Below, one piece after another: positions 47,539 through 56,055 of a DNA stretch of 64,000 nt. The stretch is from a virus. A program made the position numbers and the translations under genes. The stretch is from positions 1 to 64,000 of IMG/VR virus record IMGVR_UViG_3300042339_000788. One strand, written 5' to 3'. The notes under the pieces are model-generated. The model made no database searches. It was not told the DNA's origin and was given only the letters and a program-made list of their open reading frames with translations. Numbering within the stretch: the first letter of the stretch is position 1; the number at the start of each line of letters is the position of its first letter.

Positions 47539-47841
47539 TTACTCTGTTTGTGTTGTTAAAATTAATTCAAATTCATCAGCCGCTTTTTTGTTTTGTTCTT
47601 TAAAAATTTCAAGTGCTGTTTCATAACGACCAACCTCAGTAAATCTGATAAATAATTCATCTCGTAAACTATCTCTTTCATTGATCAACATTTGTTTTTC
47701 AATGTCACCACCCTGAATAAAATTATCAACGGATTTGTGTTTTTGTAGTTCGTATTGCTGTTTGAAATAAAAGAACATCGTTATTATTAGTCCTAGTAGA
47801 ATAATTGTTACCCCAGCTCTAATTTTTGTTTCTCTTTTCAT
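47539..47841 (-). CDS. Membrane-anchored coiled-coil protein, 100 aa
   Basis: A single N-terminal membrane segment (AGVTIILLGLIITMFFYF) then a long charged helix (MLINERDSLRDELFIRFTEV). This resembles i-spanin or holin-associated proteins in layout only. Start overlaps the next gene upstream by 4 bp. Confidence 0.6.
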   Translation of the reverse strand: MKRETKIRAGVTIILLGLIITMFFYFKQQYELQKHKSVDNFIQGGDIEKQMLINERDSLRDELFIRFTEVGRYETALEIFKEQNKKAADEFELILTTQTE

Positions 47842-48140
47842 TTGTCTAAATTTTTAATATCCATTAATGTTTTTTCTACCTCTAGTTCTGATAGGTAACC
47901 TAACACATCATTAGTGATTGGTGTATCATAAGTTATCTCACCGTTTTTACCAAAGACAGCCAATTCATATAAACCATTAGGTCCGCCATATGTGTGTGGC
48001 CCTTGTACAATACTAGCCCCATAACCATTTGAAAATTTTACTACACATTGTTTCCCCATTCCAATTGGATGTCCTTTGAAGTTCAACTCTTGAAATGTTG
48101 TCACGTCGAAGTTGTTTGTTGGTCTTGTTGTTGTTTTCAT
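47838..48140 (-). CDS. Hypothetical protein, 100 aa
   Basis: Starts MKTTTRPTNNFDVTTFQELN. The middle IGMGKQCVVKFSNGYGASIV then GGPNGLYELAVFGKNGEITY is beta-rich and recurs in phage proteins. Acidic helical end. Function unknown. Confidence 0.7.
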   Translation of the reverse strand: MKTTTRPTNNFDVTTFQELNFKGHPIGMGKQCVVKFSNGYGASIVQGPHTYGGPNGLYELAVFGKNGEITYDTPITNDVLGYLSELEVEKTLMDIKNLDK

Positions 48141-48185
48141 CTTTAATTTTTTGTGCGAATGCTCGCGTTAAATAATAATTCATAG

Positions 48186-48350
48186 CTAAAATATTTCTTC
48201 AGCAATACCTAAGACTTCTGCGAGTCCAAACAAGGCTGCCGATGATTTAAAATCACCATTAAATAATTGATAACAGGCCCCGAATCTTAATCCACTTTTG
48301 AATAAACTTATCCAAAAATGTGTATTGGTTTTACTTTCTTTCTCTTGCAT
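48186..48350 (-). CDS. Small hypothetical protein, 54 aa
   Basis: ATG at 48350, stop at 48186. MQEKESKTNTHFWISLFKSG is followed by a small apolar helix (SSAALFGLAEVLGIAEEI). No family recognised. It fills part of the gap between 48140 and 48563. Confidence 0.5.
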   Translation of the reverse strand: MQEKESKTNTHFWISLFKSGLRFGACYQLFNGDFKSSAALFGLAEVLGIAEEIF

Positions 48351-48369
48351 ATTTTTAATATAAATAAAA

Positions 48370-48480
48370 TTATTGAATTAAAAAAATAAGTAATAATGTT
48401 ATTATCATACCAAGAGTGGCATAATATGAAACGTCTTCTGAAAATTTAATCTGTTCGGGTCTTTTACCTTGATTTTTCAT
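48370..48480 (-). CDS. Very small membrane protein, 36 aa
   Basis: ATG at 48480, stop at 48370. MKNQGKRPEQIKFSEDVSYY then a C-terminal membrane segment (TLGMIITLLLIFLIQ). Tentative as a gene. Confidence 0.5.
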   Translation of the reverse strand: MKNQGKRPEQIKFSEDVSYYATLGMIITLLLIFLIQ

Positions 48481-48562
48481 GAGTATTAGTTTAGACCGCT
48501 AAATTAATAATCTTTTTTTAAATTAAAAAGATTTTAATGATTATTTTTTAACTGGTTATAAA

Positions 48563-49948
48563 TCAACGATTTATGATGTCATATTTTTCTTTTTCTGGTG
48601 AGACCATAGAATATTTTAACATTTTCTTGCTTAAGATTTCAATAGCTGGTTCGAATTCTTGGGGCACTGTAGTGTTTGCTTTGGCTTTGTTTTGATTCAA
48701 TAGTCCTCTTCTGTATTGTAAATTAATTCTTTTTTTATTTAAAGACATCGCCATATGAATATATAAAGCACCAACGTTAAATTGTTTGGCCATACAGTTT
48801 TTCATTATCATCCCTTCTATTTTAAACTGATCTTCACTCAAAATAAGCATTGGTTTAAAAACTTGATTATCAATGATAATTTCCTGTTCCAGATCTTTTA
48901 TCATTTCATGGGGTATTGTGTATCTTAACTTATATCCAAGTTTAAAATGTTTTTTATATAGATCCCAGGTATCTTTCAATGTGATAAGCTGGTGTGATGA
49001 ATTCGATTTTAATTTGACAATCAGTCCATTTTGTTTTAAAAAATCTTTTAATGTATATAAATCAAATAATGTATTCAACACCCCATCATTAATATACGCT
49101 TCGATCTCCGAATATGTTTTCAACGATTTGGTAATGGCTTTCTTTTCTGCATCATTTTCACAAATAAATAATTTGTTTGATTTAATGTACTCCATACAAA
49201 TAGTGTTCCACTCAAACTCCCTGAAATAATCCACGTAGTTTTCACCTAATAGTGTGCATAAAAAACGAAGAGATTTAAGATTTATTTTACATTTCTTTTC
49301 TTTAACCGATAGTGTGGAAATTAAAAATCTGGACTTAATCCCATATTGGTCTAAAACGGCAGGTAAAAACTTATTGTCATTAAGTTTCAACCATTTCTTT
49401 TTAGGAAACACTTCACATATGTGCCAGTAAACATTATCATGCCCTTTGATTCCCTTTTTATCTAAATGATAATCAACGAGCATATCATATAGTGGGTTGA
49501 TAGCTTGGTCTTTTTCGTATTCCTTACCTTCCAGATTGATTTTTAACTCCTTAACAATTGATTTATAAATTTCACTAATTGTTCTTTTATATTTTACACC
49601 CCAAAAATTATATCTTTTCTCTCCACCATAAAAACCTCTTTGAGTAATTTCAATTAACATATCAAAATTATTCTTTTTTACTTTTGCGGTGTTTTGATAT
49701 AGTTTATGTGTGTTGTCTTTTTTATTGACCAATCGATATATAACAGTAAAATCTCCAGTATTTTTGTTTATGGTTAGGCCATGTTCGTAGGTTAGATAGT
49801 TCATTCTACCAAGACGAAGATACTCAACATAAAATTCTGATGTAAAGATTAAGAAATCATCATCAGCTGCTAATTTTAATTTAGCTTCGCTTCGTAATGG
49901 TTTGTTTTTTTCATACTTCTCTTGTTCATAATAATGTAAAATTTCCAT
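48563..49948 (-). CDS. PcfJ-like protein, 461 aa
   Basis: The C-terminal part has EGMIMKNCMAKQFNVGALYI, then INLQYRRGLLNQNKAKAN, which parallels the PcfJ-like EGxxMxHCV...Q motif with Asn for His. The N-terminal 300 residues are helical/beta and unassigned. PcfJ-like proteins occur on conjugative plasmids and large phages; function unknown. It is directly downstream of a second, longer PcfJ-like gene, probably a duplication. Confidence 0.65.
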   Translation of the reverse strand: MEILHYYEQEKYEKNKPLRSEAKLKLAADDDFLIFTSEFYVEYLRLGRMNYLTYEHGLTINKNTGDFTVIYRLVNKKDNTHKLYQNTAKVKKNNFDMLIEITQRGFYGGEKRYNFWGVKYKRTISEIYKSIVKELKINLEGKEYEKDQAINPLYDMLVDYHLDKKGIKGHDNVYWHICEVFPKKKWLKLNDNKFLPAVLDQYGIKSRFLISTLSVKEKKCKINLKSLRFLCTLLGENYVDYFREFEWNTICMEYIKSNKLFICENDAEKKAITKSLKTYSEIEAYINDGVLNTLFDLYTLKDFLKQNGLIVKLKSNSSHQLITLKDTWDLYKKHFKLGYKLRYTIPHEMIKDLEQEIIIDNQVFKPMLILSEDQFKIEGMIMKNCMAKQFNVGALYIHMAMSLNKKRINLQYRRGLLNQNKAKANTTVPQEFEPAIEILSKKMLKYSMVSPEKEKYDIINR

Positions 49949-49999
49949 CTATATAAGGGTTTACCTAAAATATAGACGAAAAAATTATATTATTAAACC

Positions 50000-51901
50000 C
50001 TAAAATTCTCGTTCATTGTCAAAGAGCATTCGGTATATAGCGTCTTGTTCCCTTTCTTTTATTTCAATTGTTTTACCGTTTATAACCAATGGTATTTTTT
50101 CTTTACCGGTTGATTTGATTGACCCACGATATGTTTCAATTCTATGTTTAAGTTTTTCAATGATCACTTCAAATCGTTCTGGTGGTTTTGCGTTACAATA
50201 ATATTTGGCTTGAACCATTTTCTTTTGTAAATCGAATTCACAAGTTACTCTCTCATGACCTTCACTAGATTTCTCTCTGATTGATATAATAATACTATTA
50301 TCTCTATCAGCATATGTTGCAACACAATGATGCATGTGCGCACCTTCTTCAGTATATTCTGAATCGCTCTTAAGGATAACCGGATAAAAATCCTCACCAT
50401 CTATAAGATTAACCATTGATGGTTTAATAACGCTCTCAACATGTTTAATTAACTTATTGTCAAATGTGTATTGAATAGTATATCCTTTCTTTATTGATCT
50501 ATCAATCTTGGATAATTCTAGGTGTTCATGATGAAAATCCATAAGTCCATTGCATTTGATTTCCATTTCAGGGATATGAACCCTGATCTTCGTTATTAAA
50601 TCTAAATGATCATTAAACTGTCTGATTTGATGTTTTATTGTTTGTGAATCATTCATTGCTGGTGATGAAATATTTATATCATTAAAAAACTCATTAATTA
50701 ATTTTAATAATACCGATCTTTCTGAATCTCTGATATCATATTCAAATTTATCATTTAAAATGGAGTACATTGATTCTATGTGATTTTGATCATCATATAA
50801 AATCCAACTATTATCGAAATAGTAAGGAGATAAATTATGAATATACTTGTGTACGTTTGAATACCCAAAATACTTACCAAGCAGCGTCAGTTTACATAAA
50901 TCTAATTTTGGGTTACTATGAAGTAATTTAATTAATGATTTAGTTTTAAGTCCCATTCTATCTAAAATAGAAACAACTAATTTATTATCATTGTTTTTTA
51001 AGTACTTTTTTGTTGGGTACCATCTTAAGATTAGATCCTCATAGTTGTTGGGAACTTTTATTTTATTAACCTGGATAAACAATTTAAGAAACCCTTTGTA
51101 TGCGAAATCAGTAATAGTTTTAGGGTCTACAAAATAACGTGAGTCTAGTTGTTGTGTTTTTGACGAAATGGTATGAAATAATATCTTGTTAAATTCAGAA
51201 TCAACAAATTGATTCAAGAATAACTCATTGATTTTGTCTGTGCGTCTAGGTTTAGATGTGGGGTTAAGAAACGAAAAATCATAAGTACACGCATTGGTTT
51301 CTTTTAAAAACTCCTTTAATATTTCTTGTAGATAAATAAAACTATTTTGTCTAATTTTCATTATATTCTTATCGCCACGGTATATAATAATATTACCTGT
51401 TTTTAAGTTCATGGTAACACCCATAGAATAAGTGCTCTTTCTAAAATATTTACAATTTAAATCTCGATACTTTTCAAAACGGCAAAATCTAATAGATATT
51501 TTTTCATCAGACATACTGATGTTCCTCTCAAGTATTGTTGTTTTGACCTTAGCAAATGGGTCACCATAATATTTTTTTAATTTAGTTTCATCTTGTGTGT
51601 AGAACGTGCCGAGCCAATATAATTGAACCTTATCATCAGGTAAATCATCATCACAATAAAAAAACTTGGTATTTTTCTTTTTACTTCCTTTTTTATTATG
51701 TAAAAACAATGTATCAGGAGTGGAAACCCGTTTTGATGTTATTGTTTCATCTAAAAAGAGAAATAGATCATCAATACCCGTTGTTTCTAATTGAATTGAC
51801 GCCACTTTTTCTTTCTCCGGTCTAGATGATAAGGTGGAATAATCCCTATATAATGTGATTTCAAAGAAGTTAAATCTTTGTTTTAAGATGTTATTTACCA
51901 T
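50000..51901 (-). CDS. PcfJ-like protein, 633 aa
   Basis: Near residues 515-590 EEGAHMHHCVATYADRDNSI, then ISIREKSSEGHERVTCEFDL and VQAKYYCNAKPPERF, is the clear PcfJ signature (EGxxMHHCV, ISIR, Q-x-K/R). The first 500 residues show no recognised domain. It shares layout with the 461-residue gene 51 bp downstream. Whether it is an enzyme is unknown; the HHC motif suggests a metal or catalytic site. Confidence 0.75.
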   Translation of the reverse strand: MVNNILKQRFNFFEITLYRDYSTLSSRPEKEKVASIQLETTGIDDLFLFLDETITSKRVSTPDTLFLHNKKGSKKKNTKFFYCDDDLPDDKVQLYWLGTFYTQDETKLKKYYGDPFAKVKTTILERNISMSDEKISIRFCRFEKYRDLNCKYFRKSTYSMGVTMNLKTGNIIIYRGDKNIMKIRQNSFIYLQEILKEFLKETNACTYDFSFLNPTSKPRRTDKINELFLNQFVDSEFNKILFHTISSKTQQLDSRYFVDPKTITDFAYKGFLKLFIQVNKIKVPNNYEDLILRWYPTKKYLKNNDNKLVVSILDRMGLKTKSLIKLLHSNPKLDLCKLTLLGKYFGYSNVHKYIHNLSPYYFDNSWILYDDQNHIESMYSILNDKFEYDIRDSERSVLLKLINEFFNDINISSPAMNDSQTIKHQIRQFNDHLDLITKIRVHIPEMEIKCNGLMDFHHEHLELSKIDRSIKKGYTIQYTFDNKLIKHVESVIKPSMVNLIDGEDFYPVILKSDSEYTEEGAHMHHCVATYADRDNSIIISIREKSSEGHERVTCEFDLQKKMVQAKYYCNAKPPERFEVIIEKLKHRIETYRGSIKSTGKEKIPLVINGKTIEIKEREQDAIYRMLFDNEREF

Positions 51902-51969
51902 AGTATTTTAAATTATTAACAAATATATAATAGTTTTCCGAATAATTATAAAAAATAAAGAATAATTTT

Positions 51970-52098
51970 ATGGCAAAAGCAAAAGGAAGTTCTTCTGCAA
52001 TGAAGATATCATTTGGTAAAAAAACAAGAGGTAAAGCTCGTAAATGTTACGGACCAAAGGATCAAAAACCAAAGAAATATAGAGGTCAGGGACGTTAA
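51970..52098 (+). CDS. Small basic Gly/Lys-rich protein, 42 aa
   Basis: ATG at 51970, stop at 52098. MAKAKGSSSAMKISFGKKTR, then ARKCYGPKDQKPKKYRGQGR. Nearly all charge is positive. I have seen the GPKDxxPKKYRGQGR ending in other Bacteroidota phages. Probably binds nucleic acid. It converges on the NlpC/P60 gene with a 4-bp overlap. Confidence 0.65.
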   Translation: MAKAKGSSSAMKISFGKKTRGKARKCYGPKDQKPKKYRGQGR

Positions 52099-52592
52099 TC
52101 TAATCGACCAGCACCTTTATATCCACTAAGATAACGGGGTTCAAGTAAGCTACTTACTTTGACCCCTTCATCTTTATTTGCTGAGTGAACAAACATATCC
52201 ATACCTAAGTAAACTCCGCAATGCCAACCGCTTGGGCTTTGCTTACTTCTAAAGAAGACAATATCACCAACCATTAATGAATCTTTAGGTATTCTTTTGG
52301 TTTCTTTCCACTGAGCAGCACAGTTTTCACCTAATTTCCTACCATATACCTCCCAGTATAATTTCTTACTGAACTGGGAGCAGTCAATACCTTTCATTGT
52401 AGATCCGCCTAAACGATACTTGACACCATACCATCTCATTACAAACGAAGACAATGGAGTCATTTCTACATTGTTTTCTTTATTGTAAGTGACATAATCT
52501 GAAAACTGATTTTGTGCGTTGGATGAATAATAAGTTAATCCTAACAATAGTGTTAACGTAACCGATAATAAATTAGTTTTATTTTGTCTCAT
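52095..52592 (-). CDS. Secreted NlpC/P60 peptidoglycan hydrolase, 165 aa
   Basis: MRQNKTNLLSVTLTLLLGLT, then TYYSSNAQ, is a signal peptide. The NlpC/P60 domain has KGIDCSQFSKKL (catalytic Cys), GWHCGVYLGMD (catalytic His) and FVHSANKD. It cleaves peptide cross-links in the periplasm, suiting a role in lysis. It overlaps the membrane gene at 52589 by 4 bp, a possible holin partner. Confidence 0.9.
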   Translation of the reverse strand: MRQNKTNLLSVTLTLLLGLTYYSSNAQNQFSDYVTYNKENNVEMTPLSSFVMRWYGVKYRLGGSTMKGIDCSQFSKKLYWEVYGRKLGENCAAQWKETKRIPKDSLMVGDIVFFRSKQSPSGWHCGVYLGMDMFVHSANKDEGVKVSSLLEPRYLSGYKGAGRLD

Positions 52593-52894
52593 AATATTGA
52601 TAATAAATAATATGACAGTTTGTAGCCAGCAAATGCACCCAAGGCCGATGGTATTGGAAATACAATTAACTTACCCAAATCTGTTACATATTTTGGTCTA
52701 TTAACTATTTTACCCATAAAGAAGTAATAAGTTAAATAACCGATTAATACTGCGATGTCCGTTCTAGTTGCTATAAAGACAACTAAGGTTGCACCGATAA
52801 ACCCAAATGTAAAATTATCTCTAACACCTTCCCAGATTTCTAACCATGTGGCATTTTTCCATTCTTTGTATATTTTTTGTGTTTGTTTTCTCAT
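52589..52894 (-). CDS. Membrane protein, 101 aa
   Basis: Three hydrophobic segments (FTFGFIGATLVVFIA; IAVLIGYLTYYFFMG; FPIPSALGAFAGYKL-SYYLL) after a basic, Trp-containing N-terminus. The size, several membrane segments and coupling to the NlpC/P60 gene suggest a holin, which is inference. Confidence 0.6.
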   Translation of the reverse strand: MRKQTQKIYKEWKNATWLEIWEGVRDNFTFGFIGATLVVFIATRTDIAVLIGYLTYYFFMGKIVNRPKYVTDLGKLIVFPIPSALGAFAGYKLSYYLLSIL

Positions 52895-53143
52895 TTAATT
52901 TACTAACGGTATTTTTATGTTTATAGTAATACCTGCTCTACCTGCTGATATATCATATGTGTTCTGTCGGTTATCATTTATCCATCCATACTTATTAAAT
53001 CTGAATATGATTACCAATTTACCTTCAAAAACGGCATAAATTGCATTATCCGCATAATCTATTGATGGGTGTATAATGTGGCCTAATTTCCAAGACTCTC
53101 TGAATTCTTCTTCTAATTCATCGGGTGTAATGTGAATGAACAT
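52895..53143 (-). CDS. Hypothetical protein, 82 aa
   Basis: Starts MFIHITPDELEEEFRESWKL; helix then beta strands (AVFEGKLVIIFRFNKYGW). No family recognised. It lies one base from both neighbours between thyA and the candidate holin. Confidence 0.65.
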   Translation of the reverse strand: MFIHITPDELEEEFRESWKLGHIIHPSIDYADNAIYAVFEGKLVIIFRFNKYGWINDNRQNTYDISAGRAGITINIKIPLVN

Positions 53144-53144
53144 A

Positions 53145-54308
53145 TTAATTACTTAATGGTGCTTTTATTGCTGGGTGTGATTGATAATTTTCCAATATTA
53201 CATCATGATCTCCAAATGAAAATATACCATCTCTAACATGTACTGTTGGTAGATTGAATGGTTCTCTTTTTATTTGTTCCTTAGCTTGTTCAATATGGTT
53301 TGAATATAAATGCACATCACCTAAATTACCAATTAATTCATCGGGAACCATATTCATTTCATCCGCAATCATTTTTAATAATAAACCATAAGACGCTATG
53401 TTGAACGGTAACCCTAAGAATGTATCAACTGAACGTTGGTTCCACATTAGTGAGATTGCCCTTTTAGGAATATTGTATACTTGTAATTCTTCTCTTAATC
53501 CACCACCGAATGGAACAATGTCATCAACCATCAATTGAAACTTCTCTTCTCCTACTTTTTTCTTTAATAAATCCCACATCTCTTCTCCCGTTAATTTTCT
53601 AGTGTATACTTGAAACCCATAATGACAAGGCGGAAGAACCATATGTTCTAACTCACCAACATTCCAAGCACTTACCATCAATCGTCTTGAGTCTGGGTTT
53701 GTTTTAAGTTCATCAATTAAGTTTTGAATTTGGTCAATTGTTTTATCACCCTCAACATATGTATCGTTTCCAGTTAATGGATCTTTCAACGTGGTCTTAA
53801 TTAATGTTTTGGTGTTCCACTGTCTCCACTGTGCACCATATATGGGACCTAACTCACCCCACTCTTCGGCAAATTCGTCATCTGTTTTAATTCTTTCAAT
53901 GAATTCTTCTTGAGTTAATGGTGTTAAGTCATCAGGATTACTAAACATAATTTCAATATGTGGTTGCATTCCCATTATGTCACCACACATATATCCATCA
54001 ATAAGTTCAGTTACTTCTTTAGTGTAGTTCTTGTAAGCATCACCATTCCAAATGTTACATCCGTTCATAACTAGATACTTGATGTTGGTGCTCCCACTTA
54101 AAAACCAAATTAACTCGGTCACCATTGTCTTCCAAGCCATCTTCTTAGTTGTAAGTAATGGGAACCCTTGTGACATTCTATGCCGAATTTGTCTACCAAA
54201 TACTGAAATGGTACCTGTACCAGTCCTATCACTTTTTGTGATACCATTATCTAAAATATCTTGTAATAATTCTTGATATTTTGAATCCAATGTATTCATA
54301 TTTCTCAT
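53145..54308 (-). CDS. thyA: Thymidylate synthase ThyA, with insertions
   Basis: 387 residues. SDRTGTGTISVFGRQ, FPLLTTKKMAWKTMVTELIW, LGPIYGAQWRQW, the catalytic Cys228 in LPPCHYGFQ and QRSVDTFLGLPFNIASYGLL mark thymidylate synthase. Two stretches lengthen it beyond the usual 264: residues about 95-150 after CNIWNGDAY, and about 238-275 after VYTRKLTG. ATG at 54308 or 54299 (third Met). It makes dTMP for phage DNA synthesis. Confidence 0.95.
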   Translation of the reverse strand: MRNMNTLDSKYQELLQDILDNGITKSDRTGTGTISVFGRQIRHRMSQGFPLLTTKKMAWKTMVTELIWFLSGSTNIKYLVMNGCNIWNGDAYKNYTKEVTELIDGYMCGDIMGMQPHIEIMFSNPDDLTPLTQEEFIERIKTDDEFAEEWGELGPIYGAQWRQWNTKTLIKTTLKDPLTGNDTYVEGDKTIDQIQNLIDELKTNPDSRRLMVSAWNVGELEHMVLPPCHYGFQVYTRKLTGEEMWDLLKKKVGEEKFQLMVDDIVPFGGGLREELQVYNIPKRAISLMWNQRSVDTFLGLPFNIASYGLLLKMIADEMNMVPDELIGNLGDVHLYSNHIEQAKEQIKREPFNLPTVHVRDGIFSFGDHDVILENYQSHPAIKAPLSN

Positions 54309-54670
54309 TCCAGTATTTTTAATGTTTTTTTATTATCTCTTTCAAGCTCATGTGAATAATGTTCTCTCATGCCGACTATTCTATGAAAATCTTTATATGC
54401 ATCATTATGATAATATTTTAAATAACTAACCCCTGATTCATATTGTGAGATAATACTTTGATAGTGTTGTTCTTGAGAATCAAAAGTACTCTCCTCAATT
54501 AATATCTTGGATTCTAACTCACAAATCACATTTTGTAGTGAGTCCTCTTTAGACACAAGAATTGGTTCTGGTACCATATCATGCGGCTTCCTGATTGCTG
54601 TTATCACTAACAAGATAATGATAACAACACCACCAGTAATTCTTATTAATAAATCTTTTTTATTTCCCAT
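54305..54670 (-). CDS. Membrane-anchored coiled-coil protein, 121 aa
   Basis: An N-terminal membrane segment (ITGGVVIIILLVITAI), then a charged helical stretch of about 85 residues. The layout fits an inner-membrane spanin, but no partner outer-membrane lipoprotein is adjacent. Start overlaps the next gene. Confidence 0.6.
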   Translation of the reverse strand: MGNKKDLLIRITGGVVIIILLVITAIRKPHDMVPEPILVSKEDSLQNVICELESKILIEESTFDSQEQHYQSIISQYESGVSYLKYYHNDAYKDFHRIVGMREHYSHELERDNKKTLKILE

Positions 54671-54875
54671 TTTTGTAATAAATGTTTTTTTGAATTTGTA
54701 TCCCCATAAAAAAGGTTAACCACCTTAATGAAATTCCGAAAGCGGGTGAAGATACCCCGGTTTCATAAAACTCTTCTTTATTATAGAAAACAATAATGGC
54801 AGGAATAAGAAACCAATGATATTTTTTTCGATATATAAAAAAATCGGTATGATATTTTGGTTCTCTATTCGTCAT
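54660..54875 (-). CDS. Small membrane-associated protein, 71 aa
   Basis: MTNREPKYHTDFFIYRKKYH, then WFLIPAIIVFYN and FGISLRWLTFFMGIQIQ hydrophobic segments. No family recognised. Overlaps its neighbours by 11 bp on each side. Confidence 0.6.
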   Translation of the reverse strand: MTNREPKYHTDFFIYRKKYHWFLIPAIIVFYNKEEFYETGVSSPAFGISLRWLTFFMGIQIQKNIYYKNGK

Positions 54876-55155
54876 AGTTTCCGGTTGTTCTTCTTAATAA
54901 ACGATCCACATCATCTTCTTTTTCTTTAAGTTCGATCATACGAATATAATAACAATCAGCATTCGCATTAGAGTTTGCTGTTTTTATATTCTTCTCAAAC
55001 CATTTACTAAACCATTTACCTTTGTAAGTTAAAACTTGACATCTTTCAGAAAATTCTTCTGCATCTGATTGATCTAGTAAACCTTCACTTACTAATTTGT
55101 TCAGTACAATGTCTTTAACCTTGTTGTAATTCTCCATCTCCGCTGTTAGATCCAT
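54865..55155 (-). CDS. Hypothetical helical protein, 96 aa
   Basis: MDLTAEMENYNKVKDIVLNK, mostly charged helix with a Trp/Phe-rich middle (YKGKWFSKWFEKN) and an acidic end. No family recognised. An ATG at 55137 is an alternative start that reduces overlap with the next gene. Confidence 0.65.
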   Translation of the reverse strand: MDLTAEMENYNKVKDIVLNKLVSEGLLDQSDAEEFSERCQVLTYKGKWFSKWFEKNIKTANSNANADCYYIRMIELKEKEDDVDRLLRRTTGNYDE

Positions 55156-55345
55156 TTTCTTTTTGTTTTAAGTTTTTTAAACATTTGTATATAACGTGAC
55201 TTTCCACTATGCTAAATCTATCATTACAACCATCTAAGGCTATTTCTAATAGCTTGATAGCTAGTGTGTTATCCATTTTGTCTAATAGGGAATCCAAGTC
55301 CGATTCGTTCTTAAATTCCAATAAATCATTAAAAATTGCTGGCAT
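55115..55345 (-). CDS. Hypothetical helical protein, 76 aa, possibly leaderless
   Basis: Starts MPAIFNDLLEFKNESDLDSL; acidic and helical. The promoter at 55350-55381 puts the transcript start at or within a few bases of the ATG, so the first gene of this leftward operon may be read from a leaderless mRNA. No family recognised. Confidence 0.65.
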   Translation of the reverse strand: MPAIFNDLLEFKNESDLDSLLDKMDNTLAIKLLEIALDGCNDRFSIVESHVIYKCLKNLKQKENGSNSGDGELQQG

Positions 55346-55349
55346 AGGA

Positions 55350-55381
55350 CAATATTAAGTAAAAAAAATTAAAAAAACAAA
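55350..55381 (-). promoter_or_regulatory. Bacteroidota-type promoter heading the leftward thyA operon
   Basis: Minus strand TTTG (55381-55378), 20-bp spacer, TAATATTG (55357-55350), one mismatch to TAnnTTTG. Confidence 0.6.
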
Positions 55382-55384
55382 TAC

Positions 55385-55393
55385 TGTATTTAT
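55385..55393 (+). promoter_or_regulatory. Start-proximal TGTATTTAT, variant element
   Basis: TGTATTTAT, 4 bp before the ATG at 55398; differs from DATATTTAT in the second base. Confidence 0.35.
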
Positions 55394-55397
55394 TATT

Positions 55398-55754
55398 ATG
55401 GAATTAAGAGTAAATGGTAATAGTTTTCCAGTCGAAATGCTAACACATCCTGATGATATTCAAAAGGGTATGATGGGTAGGGAAAATCTAGATGGTTGTA
55501 TGGGATTCAAACTAAAGAAGGGGTTCCATAGTTTCTATATGAAAGACTGTTTAATACCATTGGACATTATATTTGTGTTAAATGGTCGAATTAATAAGAT
55601 CTTTAGGGACTGTCAGCCTTGCTCTGATGTTGATTGCGCCCATTTTACCGCAGCTGCGGATCATGTGTTTGAATTCCCTTCTGGTACTTGTTCAGACTTT
55701 AGTGAGGGAGACACAGCAAATCTTTATTTAGGAACAAAAAATAATCCGGTTTAG
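55398..55754 (+). CDS. DUF192 protein, 118 aa
   Basis: QKGMMGRENLDGCMGFKLKK, SFYMKDCLIPLDIIFVLNGR and ADHVFEFPSGTCSDFSEGD match DUF192, a small beta-barrel family of unknown biochemical role in bacteria, archaea and some phages. It lacks the usual signal peptide, and has four Cys near the middle (CQPCSDVDC). It opens the rightward block. Confidence 0.88.
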   Translation: MELRVNGNSFPVEMLTHPDDIQKGMMGRENLDGCMGFKLKKGFHSFYMKDCLIPLDIIFVLNGRINKIFRDCQPCSDVDCAHFTAAADHVFEFPSGTCSDFSEGDTANLYLGTKNNPV

Positions 55755-55756
55755 GA

Positions 55757-55787
55757 TTTGTTTTTTTCTTTTTTTTACCTATATTTT
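55757..55787 (+). promoter_or_regulatory. Bacteroidota-type promoter
   Basis: TTTG (55757-55760), 19-bp spacer, TATATTTT (55780-55787), directly after the DUF192 stop. It serves the small gene at 55833. Confidence 0.6.
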
Positions 55788-55832
55788 ATAAAGAAAATAA
55801 TCAAATAAATATTTATATAAAAACATACAACT

Positions 55833-55982
55833 ATGGGATGCGGATGTAAAAAAAAGAATGAAGACCAGCCAGTTCAGGGCCAAACTGAACCAACACCACC
55901 ACCAACGCCGGAGGTTCAACAAGAACAAGTTATCCAAGTGGCGGTAGCTCTTCGAGAAATGATTGAAAATAAAGAACTTTAA
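55833..55982 (+). CDS. Small N-terminal Cys protein with Pro/Gln linker, 49 aa
   Basis: ATG at 55833, stop at 55982. MGCGCKKKNEDQPVQGQTEP, then a PPPTPEVQQ linker and a C-terminal helix (VIQVAVALREMIENKEL). The CGC near the N-terminus could bind metal or be acylated. Small proteins with the same MGCGCKK start occur in other phages; function unknown. A terminator follows. Confidence 0.65.
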   Translation: MGCGCKKKNEDQPVQGQTEPTPPPTPEVQQEQVIQVAVALREMIENKEL

Positions 55983-55994
55983 GATTGATTATAG

Positions 55995-56020
55995 CGGATA
56001 CTTTGTGTCCGTTATTTTTT
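55995..56020 (+). terminator. Intrinsic terminator
   Basis: CGGATAC (55995-56001) pairs with GTGTCCG (56005-56011), one G-U pair, loop TTT, then TTATTTTTT. Confidence 0.75.
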
Positions 56021-56055
56021 ACTCTTAGAGTATATAAGAATATATATTTTTAAAT

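Noticed and set aside
51329-51345. AAATAAAACTAT inside the PcfJ-like gene
   Set aside because: It lies on the antisense strand within a leftward gene and is far from any rightward start; probably chance in AT-rich DNA.
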